Shown: piece after piece, positions 35,501 to 47,500 of the stretch
How positions within the stretch are numbered: position 1 is the first letter of the stretch
Layout: every line of letters begins with the position of its first letter
Assembly: GCA_008828725.1 (NCBI GenBank)
Contig: MEHQ01002350.1
Location: 204,294-268,293, forward strand
Source: Saccharina japonica
Taxonomy: Eukaryota > Sar > Phaeophyceae > Laminariales > Laminariaceae
Length of the DNA: 64,000 nt
Reading direction: 5' to 3'
Notes under the pieces: generated by a model
The model's input: only the letters and a program-made list of their open reading frames with translations
What the model was told of the DNA's origin: nothing
The model's database searches: none
Position numbers and translations under genes: made by a program

Positions 35501-38500
35501 TCTCTTGCTCACCCGCCGGTTGCATCGCCGGCAGCGATGATGATGGCGATGGCGGCGGTAGCTGTGACGCGACGCCCTCTTGCGACGCCCTCGTGCTAGT
35601 TTCGGCGTCGTCAACACTTTGGTTGGCGGGATTGATGGGCTCCTTATTCTCAACGCCATTTTCGCTTGGGTTTCCGGTATTGGTGATGGCTTTTTCCGGT
35701 TCGCCTTTGTCGGGGTCGTTCGAGGACTCTAGGGTGGGGAGCCCCAACCACTCCATAAGGTAGGCCGCGCTGCGGTTGCCGCCCGCGACCAGCGCCGCCC
35801 TTAACGTTCATATTTCGTTGCCACCACCCAAGAAGAAGAAAAGGTAGACGACAACGGAGCGGGGGGGCGTTAAAGCGATTTTGCTTGTGGCACGGGCGTG
35901 AAAAAAAAACGAACCCTCTCGGCTTATTAGACCGGGGAGCCCTATTAATAACCGCGTTGAGGACGGGAAGGAAAAAAACGCCAAACTATAGGTCAGATCA
36001 TATATCGAATTTATGACTGATTGGCGACAGATCCATATTTCGCTCGTGCTTCGATTACCGAGGGGTTTTGGAGGGAGGGGGTGGCACAGCACTGCATGAC
36101 GAATACAGCACCCGCCCCACGAAGCGTCGCTGTGTTGGGGACACTAACATTATCGTGGGGACTACAAGGAAGGGGGTGTGCGTGTGACACGCGCACCGCC
36201 CGATACTATACTCGTGCTGCTGAGACCTCACACAGTTGATATACAGTTGAATAGACCGCGCTTGGCATCTTTCGCGGTAGCGCCGTACCTGATTGAGGCC
36301 CAAAACAGTTGATGGACACCTTCGGTGGTGTGGCATGGTGCTCTGCAAACCGGGTTATGATTCGCGCTTTACTTCTGCGTTAGCATCGGTGCGATATGCT
36401 ACCTGGTACTGCGCTCTGCCGTGCCTCGCAATACCACCAACCAGGAAGAGAGCACGCCATATTAGGGCACCGGTGAAAACTTACAGATGAAACACTGCTG
36501 TGTCACTAAAGACATCGTGTGAGGTAAACAGAAAAGAAGACTGTTGTGTCCACTGAGACACCATCAGCATTATCAGCTTCGTACGCTTGCGATGCTGACG
36601 ATGCTGATGATGTCTCAGTGACCCAGCAGTGGTCTATCCGTATACCCCAGAAACCATTGCAACACCAATCGCCTACATACGTTTTCGACGATGATGGTGC
36701 TGACGATGCCTCAGCGGCCCAGCAGTGGTCTATCAATATACCGGAGACACACAATCACAAAACCTAATGCTGTCCTCACTGAATGGTACTGGTAACGCCG
36801 GCGATGTCTCATGGGTTCAACAGTTGTCGATATGTACACCTCATTAACATAACACCTAGCACTATCCCCACTCCCTCGCACGAACCCGAAACACAAAACC
36901 CACAGATGTATAACTAGGGACTCGAACGATGATCCCCGCCCCAATGGCGGACCGGCCATACTTTGGATTTAACAGATCGTTCCAAGTGCAGGTGTAGGAC
37001 CTGGGTGACCATGCAGTATGTACGTGACGCGCAGTTCCACATGAAATCCTGGTCAAAACCCTTTAAAGAATCGGTGGATATCCTAGATAAATGTATTAGC
37101 ATGATCACACGCGTCGAAATCGCGTTAAGCACAGCTACGTGACGAGCGAGGCACTCCCATCCTCTGTGGAACCCGTGTCTGGTATACGTATCAGGCAACC
37201 ACAACGCAGTAAAACTGACAACACGACACACATTTCATGAGTACGAGTAGTATGTGTGAGTTTAACCATGTGTTTTAATACATCCCTTGAAGGCTAACTA
37301 ACATAAACAAATACATATAATAACTAGGGAATATCTCACCCCAGGAGAGCCTCAACTACATCAGCGATGGTTTTCCTGTTCGCCTTGACGGCAGGCGGTA
37401 GCGGTAGCAGCGAGGGAGCCCACATATCGAACGGGCGCCCAAGGATTGACCTTGGGGGGTACATGAACTCCTATAACAGGGCACATCAAGGAGGGTTTGC
37501 ACATGACCCGGGACGCATGAAGCAGGGTGTTGATCGTGACACGGAGCACGCCGAGGAGGGTATGTACGAGCAAAGGACACGGGGTACGTCAAGAAGCATT
37601 CGTACACAACACGGAGCACATAAAATGTCCATGACACAGAGCACACCAAGGAATATGCTGTGCGACTAAGGACTGGGGAGCACGCCAGAAAGGAGGTGTA
37701 CACAGCAAAAAGCACAACAATTAAGGGGTTTACAACAAACAAATGACAAATTCGTCAGCTATGAGCTCGTCCCACCGATTGAGTGTTTGATACTCAGCAT
37801 GGCAAGCTGCGCGGTAATATATGCCGACCGCGCATGTTCTATAATCCACGCAAAAGTTATAAAATTGTTTGTCGTACATCAGTTGCGCATCAACGAAAGG
37901 GTTTGTACATGACCCCAAACAGGCGAGCGGAAGGGGGAGGGGGGTATGGGCGTCGGGCGAAAGGCTTTCAGATCGTGGATGCTGGCACACGCCAAATACA
38001 AACCTACAGAAAGCGCATTTCAGCCGTCGGCCAGAGGTACAGCACGGGTGGGGCAGGGTGGCACCGGAGTTGGCAGGGGTTTTCGAGGTGGGCGAGGCGG
38101 TCAGTGCCCCGTCAAAAGGGTGGCACCAAGCCGATATGCTCAGGGCTCGACGCCTGGCAAAGTGATACGCGGCAACGCATGCTGTCACCCCTACGCGCCC
38201 ATGCCGTTTTCTACTGCAAACACCATGCCACCCTAATCCCAAGCAATTCGTCCCCAAAAACGAGGTGTGAAGCTAAAAGGGTCCTATCCAAGATCGGCCT
38301 CTGGGATGTATCGCTCTTAAGCCCTGCCTAGACATGCCTCCACGACGGGAAGACAAATGTGAACAAAGAAGCACATGCTGGTCGAGCAAATCGTGCCAGA
38401 GCAATGGCAGAACCGTCCTCCAGCTTTACTGAGCAGTACGTACCCTCAAGCCCCTCCCGTCGGCACACTTGATGAGACGCGCGTTGGAGACGACGTTCTT

Positions 38501-41500
38501 CCGGAGGAGCGTCATCATGCCCTCCTCGAACATCACCGGTTTGTCCTGGAATTTAGACGCGAGCATGAACCACCAGGCGAGAGGGTAAAGTCAAGGTGGC
38601 GACAAAACGCGCCCCGTGGGTGGATGCGTGCCTTCCACACAACAATGCCGTGCTCGGCGCTGATCATAACCAACCAAAGAACGGTCGGGGGTTCGAGATA
38701 AACAACCCCGGCAGAAGGAAGGCCTGTTCCACAGGATAAAATCATATACAACAAACACAATAAAAATGGTATTGAGGAGACGATCTAGACGACACCAAAA
38801 GAGGCCTTACGGCAGATAAATCATACTCATCGAAATGACACAGATACATAGCACCAGGTACCCTGTACCGGAGACACCAAGTACTCGGTATCACATCGGG
38901 ATACATTCATTCGGCGCAGTAAGACGACGGGGTGATCCCGGCACCAACACCGCCGCTCACACAAGATAATGGTTGCGCTTCGATTCTGCGGCGAAACAGG
39001 AATACCATCCTACACCAAACCCCCGACATCTCATTCGACCCTGAACAGGGCTTAATGACGAGCCAAACGAAATGTCGGGTTACTGTCGGAAAGCTGCAAA
39101 TCGATCCCGTGTTTTTTATCACACTAAGAGAATCGCTGCGTTTCGTTTCTGTGATAAAACACGAAAAGGTGCTTGCAACGTTCTTGCACCAACTAGATAT
39201 TTCATTCAGACAGTCAATAAATATCGTGACAGTGGTACTCGTGGACAAGCTCTAGATCCAGGTGAAAGCAAAACACTCACGATACCGCAACGAGACGCAC
39301 GCAGAATCACGAGGCTCCGAACGAACAGCAACAAACTACACAATTTCGAATAGGTGGTCGCCCTTTGCAACAGCGTCGGTCTGGACAACTAAAACCCGGA
39401 CATGTCCTGGTACATCTCAACATCAACAAATACGCCTCCCAGGTCAAAGAAACGCCTGGATCTTCCTCTGCTGCGGCCAGAAAACGCGCAAACTCACAAA
39501 CGTCTACCCCTCAGGCGTGACCCTTCGAGGCGGCACGGTCTGAGAGGACGACTTTTAACCGTGCAACGACTCAAGTATAGAGCGGCGGCGAAATGACAGA
39601 GGTGATGTTCGGTGCCTTGCTTGTCTTCTTGAAAACTTCAGCTACCACGCTGCACCCTTCCCTCCGTTCTGTAGGGTTGACGCTCAGAATGTGCTTTTTG
39701 CGCGCGCTTTGAAACGCATCGACACCCATAAACATCACGGTCGCGTTCGCTGACAAGTGAGTGACCGAAAACGAGAAAGCTACCTGCACACCAAACTACG
39801 TAGGGCCGTACAGAGAGCACAGGCGGACCTTACTAGTATCGCGGCAGCACCGCCTATCTGCGTGGTACCGTCCCATGAGGCAAGCAAGCCGCCAAACAAC
39901 GCAATGCAACGCCTGTCGACAATTACAGCCGAAAATATCTATGCGCGGAGCATTGCGCACACCGCAGCGCACATCGCGTCGAGGAGGCGCAACGAGATCT
40001 GCTGCCGACAAAAGCCACCGACGCCTACTTGCCTGGAAAACCACGAAGCCCGCGTAGTAGTTCAACCAGGCGTCGCCTAAGGTCTCCAGCCTCTCGTTCA
40101 CCGGCCTGTTGCGCACGGCATTGCCGATGGACCACAAGACAAGGGGGGTGGGACATGCATCGCTCGTGAGATAAAGTCGTGAACGCCTTCGCATGCTTCT
40201 GTGAGTAGCGGCTTTCCTCTCTTCGCTGCTTTTGGGTCTGATGAAAGTGTCATGCCATCTTCTCTCGGATCATCCCGACACATCCGACGTTTTCCCACCG
40301 CATCATTTTATATAACACGCGAAATGTGCACAACACACAAAGCGAACCCATCATATTAACCCTAACCATGCAACCCAATCATGCTCTCTTTCTTTCTTCT
40401 GCCTCCCTCACTCCCTCCCTCCCTCCACCAACATCCCTCTTACCGCCGAAGAGAACAGTCCAGCAGCGCCATGGTGTCCGTCACCGCTCCGTCCTCCCCA
40501 CCCTGCCACTGGATCACCCCCAACGCCGCCGCTTGAGCTGCCGCGACTGCCCCCGCCTCCGCCGCCGCCTCCACCTCCGCACCACCCGCAGCCGCAAACC
40601 CCACCGAGTCCAACGCCCCCCCAGGGCCGGAGCCCGTCCCAGCCCCCTGTCCCGGAGTGCACCACGTCCCATTTTCGGGCCAGAAAGTGACCTTCTCTTC
40701 TTGTCCGCCTACGAGTGATGCATCGCCCGAGGGCAGTGCATCGCCCGACAGCGGCGCATCGCTCGAGGGAGGATCCTTGTCCGCCGCGGGCGTGGCCGTG
40801 CTTGATCCCTGCGCCCCTGCAGTCGCCAGTCCTGCCAAAGCCAGTGTGCCTGGTGCTTCAGGCGCCGATATCGCTTCAGGCGGCGATGCTGCTTCAGGCG
40901 CCGATATCGCTTCAGGCGCCGCAGTCGCCGCGAGCGCCGCTACCGTGGTTACCGCAGGCGCCGGTGCAGCGGCGACAGCAGCAGCAGCGTCATCAGCAGG
41001 TGAAAATGGTGCCGTCACCACCGCCGCCGGTGCCGCCGCCGTCGCGGCCGCCGCATCCGCGGCCGCCGCCTGAAACACCGGAGAATCCACCATCGGAGAA
41101 GGGCCCTCTGCAACCGCGCCGTTCACCACCACAGGGGAGCAACCCGCCGCCGCGAGGAAATCCGGGGGTGCGTGTGACGGCCCCGAGGGAAGCCCCGGGG
41201 CGCTCGCCGAGGGGCTTGCCGTACCCGCGGCAGGCTCGGTTTCCGGACGGCCTACACCGTGTCCTTCCTCTTCGCCTTCCCCCTCCAGCATGAGCATCGC
41301 GCCAGGTTGGTTTTCGCTGTCTCCATGGTGTCCACCGTGGGCGTCGGCGTCCGCGTCGGCTAGAGAACTGCGGGGACTGCCGAGGGTGTCGCGGGCGGGG
41401 GGGCGGTGGTACATGGAGGCCTGCAGCGCGGGTAAAAACAGGGACTCGTGCAGAACGAAGCAGAGCAGCTGGCGCTCCAGATCGAACATGCGCGGCACCA

Positions 41501-44500
41501 GCTGGTGTTCGCAAAAAAAAAAGCGAAGTGTTTCGGCGCGGACACGGAAGACGGCATGGGCAGGGGTCAGGGTCAGTAAATGCTCATGACATGGGCTCTG
41601 CTTCGATTAAATATGGTCGACAGTCGAAATCATGCTTGAGGGTATGATAGTTTACCACTTTTATTCGAGAAAATGGTTGAGGGTCACCGTGTACAACACG
41701 AGTACCAACTAACCCTAAGCCAATCACACAGACCCAATCACTCATTGGTTAGGTTTATTCCATTCGTATCGTACACAGTGTACCTCAACCATTGTATACG
41801 TATAGCATCGAATAAGCCGTACGCTCCACTGCCATGTGTACGACTAGAGGCTCAATTACGATCAAAAATGTTTTTTACCATGCTTTACGACTTGGCCAAG
41901 CTCCGACCTAATCGGCTGATAAGACCACACTGTACTCACGACTTGGCCGAGTTTCCTTTCTACATAAGGATTCATAGTCCACACGATCAGTACTTCCTCA
42001 TTACATCGTCATTCCGAGACATTCCCAAGCGGTCGGAGGTACGGTTAGTTAGAGCTAGGGCTACGGTTTTAAGCCAAGCACATTTCAACCATTTTGGTGA
42101 AGCTTAGCCACGTCGTGAACATCCCTCCTCGGGGGTCGGGTCTGAGTCTGGTAGGCGCTAAGGAAAGGACTCCGGCGAGGAAAAATCGTACGGGCGTGCA
42201 CGAGGGGATCAACTGCACACAATCTCAAAATCGTGGATGGACGGGCAAAAAGACGTTTCGTTTTGTTTCTCATATCGGGCGTGTATATAGGAGGGCCAAC
42301 TATACACAACCCAAATCACGGACAGCAAGTGCCTAATGGGTTGCATTGGGTCATAAATATGTTACGGTTTCCCCCGGTAGAACATATATACGAAAAGATA
42401 GGGGTAGCACACAAAGCAACCAGACTTTACCCCTTATCTACTTTAGCAGCCAGTATCGTAACACCAGCACTAGCCCTAGCACCAGCAGCGGTAACATCGC
42501 CAAACAATACGCACGTGCAGGATGCTCAGGAAGACCCGACGGCTGCAGCACACCGGCTGGCAGTACTGCTCCACCAGCAGCACCGGCTGTCCTGGCCCAA
42601 CCTTGTGGTAGTTCGTCTTGAGCATCGACACGCCCGCCCAGCCCGCGCCCTCGTCGACTGCCTCGGCGGCGCCCACCGCCACCGCCGGGCCACTGGCCAC
42701 CCCGCTAGCACTAGCGACAGCAACAGCACCGTCGCTAGCCGGAGGGGGGGTGCTCGTTGTCGACAGTGTCTCTTCATCCATGTCATCTTCGAGATCGTCT
42801 TCATCCTCGTCGTCTCTGTCCATCTCCATGGCGCCTTCCCTCTGAGCCACCCCAGCCCCATCCCCGGCACCTTCTGACACCCCCGCGCTTGCGGTTTCTG
42901 CTACCGGCGGACGGGCGGAAGCAGGGAAGCAAAAGCAGTAGCAGCAGTAGCAGCAGCAGTAGCAGCAGCGGGGGGGGACAACGAAAGTGTCAAACAAAAC
43001 GCAAACAAAAATGAATAGCAAAAGAAAAACATGTTCAAAAATGCGTTCACTACACATATAAAAAACAGGCTCCAAATCAAATCGCGAAAACATGATTTCA
43101 AGGACACGTTCAAAAACATGTTTCAATCACGGCCAAAACTTTTAACACGTACGCACGCCATTCGTTACCAATCGAACGGTGAATGTGCCAAGACGCCCTG
43201 GACGGATGTGCAAACTCGCCAGCCGATTTACGGCATGCACTATGTATGATCTGGAAAAAACGTCGAAGAGCCGCAGCAATAGAGGCAACTGCCTTTGAAG
43301 ACCAAAATGCACTGCCCCAAGAGAGCCAACTCGTACCGTTTAAGAACAAACAATTGCACTGACTTTACGTGTTTTTGCACTGTCAACTCCCCGCGGGCTC
43401 CGTCGTGGCTCCACCACGCGGAGCAACCCCCGGACTCGGAGATAGAGGGAGAGAGAGAGAGCCAAACGCAGGCCAATCGTTACCCCTCGCCGAGACGGCC
43501 AAGCACGCCGAAAGCCCACAATACTCACAAACATTAGTCTGAACGCGCACCCCCTGCGCCCATACAGCCCTTGGCAGTAGGCCAGCGAACTACTCTGATC
43601 AATTTCCCACGCCGTGTCAAGCGCTCCGCAGCGGCAGCAGCCCGACCGGGGAAAGCCAATGAACGACAGGGACGCCATGGGGCGGCCTATCCCGCCTCTC
43701 TCAAACGCGCACAACGTCACCAGAGTTTGAAGGTACAACATCAATACCCGTGCACCCGAACCGTGAACATAATAAATAACAACCAACCCTGCCCCAATTG
43801 CGAAATAAATTAATCAGAAAAAAAAAAAAAAAAACAATCCTGACCTTGTTGTATTGATCATGCCGTTCCAAAACCCAAACCCCTCAAAACACGAAAACCA
43901 GCTTGACGCCGCCCCAACAGCGAAGCCGTCACGTAACCACACAGTTCCAAAAACAAAACCCCTCGAATACTGAAAAACAGCTTTACGTCGCCCCAAGAGC
44001 AAAAAAGCCACGGAATCAAACAAGAAACTCACTCTTGGCGTTGGCGTCGGGTCCTGGCAGGGCAGAAGAGGCGGCAGCCCCCTTATCCCCGGTGCCCTCG
44101 TCAAGCACGCCACCCGAGGTTTCTCCGGCGTCATCTTCCCCTTTCTCGATATATTCCCGTGCCTCCGAGTGCTGAGAATGCACGAGTATGGGCGGCCGGG
44201 GTGAGGGGGGGAGCGGGGGGTACTCGATATTCGTGCATGGTTGTAGTCGTATGACCATAAACCCTCGCACCCCTACATTGCCGGGACGGAGCATGTCGGG
44301 TTTTCACCGACCAGGCATAAACAATGCTACTACCAAGCGCGAAGCGAAACGTGGGGTGTTCGGCGAGTCGCATGCAGGGTGAGCTGCATCCGGGGGGGGG
44401 GGGGGATGGGGAAGGTAGGAGGGAAAAGCTTCAGGGAGGGGGGAGGGGGGTGTCCTCATGTCCTGCATGGCCTTAGTTATCCCCCGCATCCCTACAATGT

Positions 44501-47500
44501 CAGGACGGAACACGTCCGGTTCTCACCGGCCAGGCAGACATTGCTTGCACCACTCAGCGGGGGGGGTGCGGTGGGGAGACTCATCAGCAAGTTCAGCATA
44601 TCGATCTGATAGCATGAGCTCTCCTCGCTCTAACCGTGCCACACTCCGCAAGTAGACTCTCCCCCACAACAAGGAGGGGGCAAGGGGGGTGCAAAGGAAA
44701 ATCACACACACAGCGAACGCACGAGCGCAGTTCAGCGCGGTGGTGTCCACCAAATACTCTGGTATATGGTGGAACCGATGCCGAGCCGTGTCGCATGCGC
44801 TTCAGCGCAATAGCGCGTGAACCACGGGGCGGAATTGCCATATACCGACGGCAGCGCGCGCGGGTCAGGATTGACGCTTCGCAACTACGAAGATCGTATT
44901 TTCGTCTCACCACCTCGCCTGCCGTCATTCAAGGAAACCCTCGGTGATCTCCCAACGAGCCATCGACTTAGGCATGCATAAAATGAAACGTCTAGGTACC
45001 CACGAACAAAAACCAGCGTCCAGTTCGATGTTTAGGTAAATCGGCAACGGCCCGCTCCCGCCCTCCATCCTTGAAGAACGCACCGGCACCACACCCGAGC
45101 GAAACAAACACCGGCCCTTTCATGGGTCGCATGCACGTACGCCGAAGGCCTTACCTTGCAATCGGCGCGTTTCTCGTGACAAATCAAATCCGAAGTATTC
45201 ATATTTTCAAAACTTGAAAAAGGCACACAAAAACACGAGAACATAAATCAGGTGTTCGCGCTCCCATAAGGCCTCCTCCCAAAGGAACGCCGGCTCTGAC
45301 ACTAACACCCCCAGAGTCCGAACCACGGCCAGAGAGCACGACCACGACCAAGCACACCATCTAGCATTCAACAACTTCTCCCGCGTCCCCTCTCTCCCCC
45401 CCCCCTCCCCCTCGGTCATCTTGCTCATTGGCTGGACGCCTGATCCAAAAGCACGGCTACACCGCCCACTCCAGTAGAGGTTGCCCGTGCAATCAAACCA
45501 ACAGAACCCACCCACCCCACCCCCCCAAGCCACCACCCACCCACGTCTCCACTGCACTGGCTTACCTTTCACTCTGTTCCTCAACGTTCCGTGCGTCTCG
45601 GGCTCCATGACCTCTCCCCCTGCGTATGATGAGATGCTGAGCGAAGGAGTGGCGGAGGGCGGGAGAAGGGACGGCCAGGAGGAGGCGCTGGGACTTGAAG
45701 GCCGCCTCGTAGTCAGGCTTGCGAATGCCGTGGCCCACCTAGCGCGCGGCATGAGGGAAGGGGGGGGGCAGAGAGGGAGTACAAGAGGGAGGGAGGGAGG
45801 GAGGGAGGGTTACCGCTGCCCATAAAGCGGTTTAATGCGAGTCGCAGGAGCCATAGAAATCCGGGTGCCCGTCCGTGAAGTACGTATGCGTGCGTGACGA
45901 CGGGAGACAGCGATGGCCCCCCGTCCGCAGTCATCTACCAGCACATCTCTGCAATGAGTACATGAGACGATACACCGATCGTCGTGAGCCTAAACACCTC
46001 TCCGGTTGGTTTGACTGCCCTAATGCTGCTGCTGCTCACAGCGCGCAGCACCTCCTGGCACCCACGATTAAAACACACAGCAGTTTTCAATCCTCGTACC
46101 AAAGCCCCCCAGAATAGAGCACAAAAAACAATTAACACAAACTCGATCCGACTGACGATAGTAAAGGTATCCAGACACACCCCGTCGAAGTGATATTGGA
46201 TCGGAAACCCACATTTTCTATCCCTTCCAATCCTACGGCATGAGAATTAGCCTCACAGCTGATGATTTTGTTTTAATATGTTCTCACCGCCAAGGAACCC
46301 TTGACGCGTCCCATCTTCCCGGCGTCGTGGAGAGTTATGGTTTCGCAAGGAAGACCCGCGTACGGTCCCTGTTACACGCGGCAGACGCGAAACGGAAAAA
46401 AAAAAAAAAAAAAACGACGACGACAACGACGACGACGGCGAGAAGGAACGGTCAAAAACCCATGATCTCCAGCAGACGATCTACTGTGGGACGCTGTGCA
46501 ACCGTTTAAACACAAAAAAAACGAGGGAGAGAAGGAACGGTAAAAAAAATAGGATCGACAGCAGCAATCTACTACTGTGGGTAGTTTTCTGCCCGATGTT
46601 AGTTCAACCGTTTGCCCGCAAGTATAACTCAGCAAGGATTCGGGCTACTATCGCACACAGGGGGTGCGGCCGTTTTTTTCCAGCGCTCATTTTCTCGGCA
46701 ACGGTAAGGGTACTATGTTAAAGTCGAACAACTAACTATACTTTCGGATGGTGCTTGACCCGACCGGACCTTTCCGAAACGCCTTGTTCGGTATTTTGGC
46801 AAAATCTTTCCGGTCTGGAAAAAATCGAGCCCTGAAAACATATCCCCCACCCCTGTGCGATAACTAACCCGCATCCTTTACGGTACGTGGCACCGCCATA
46901 TCGGGGGGGGGACTAGGACACGAACTCTCCCGGGGTACAATCCAGGGTCAACGCGGGACACATTGGAATACTCGCCCATAACGAATAGCGGAACATGCGT
47001 TACCTTGGCTACACCAGGTACCATCAGGTCCCAGTGCATAAGGACCGTTTGAGTAAAGTATTGGTATACAAAAGGTGCTTACATGTAGCTACAGAGTGGT
47101 ATACGTTATCAAACATAATGGCCAGATCCTTTTCTTTCTTTCTTCGTCAATTCTGACGCGCGTGAACACGAACATGCGATCAAAAAGCAAGAACAAACAG
47201 GCGATCATCACGGCGTACGAAAATAACCCCCTATCCCCCTCGCGGCGGGTCTACCAAAACATACCCTCCTCGGGCCTAGCCAGTCGACGCTGCCATCCAA
47301 TGCAAACAAAAGTCCGCCTCACAATAGTGGTTCTTAGTGAAATTCGATGCGAAACGACGAGGGAAGAAAGGGCCGAAGTGTTCTCGCGATGAAAACACAA
47401 GGCACGAACCGTAAAAGAGAGGAGGGAGAAGATTCTACTTCGTGACCCCCCGGAACTGAGTTACGACTAGGAAGGAGACAGGAAAGAAGGTCGACGGTAA

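Noticed and set aside
34531..35763. 410-codon + strand open frame
   Set aside because: Antisense of the exon ending RNase IIIa; no motif on the + strand.
37730..38257. 175-codon - strand open frame between RNase IIIa exons
   Set aside because: No Dicer-like motif, no donor giving the required phase, and overlap with a TTAA-type hairpin fragment and other repeats.
39600..39790. Candidate RNase IIIa exon encoding VDAFQSARKKHILSVNP
   Set aside because: The true continuation (EEGMMTLLRKNVVSNARLIK at 38444-38545) joins in phase and matches the family far better.
43510..43740. Open stretch with MASLSFIGFPRSGCC on the - strand
   Set aside because: No acceptor-donor pair with the needed phase, and neighbouring exons already join without it.
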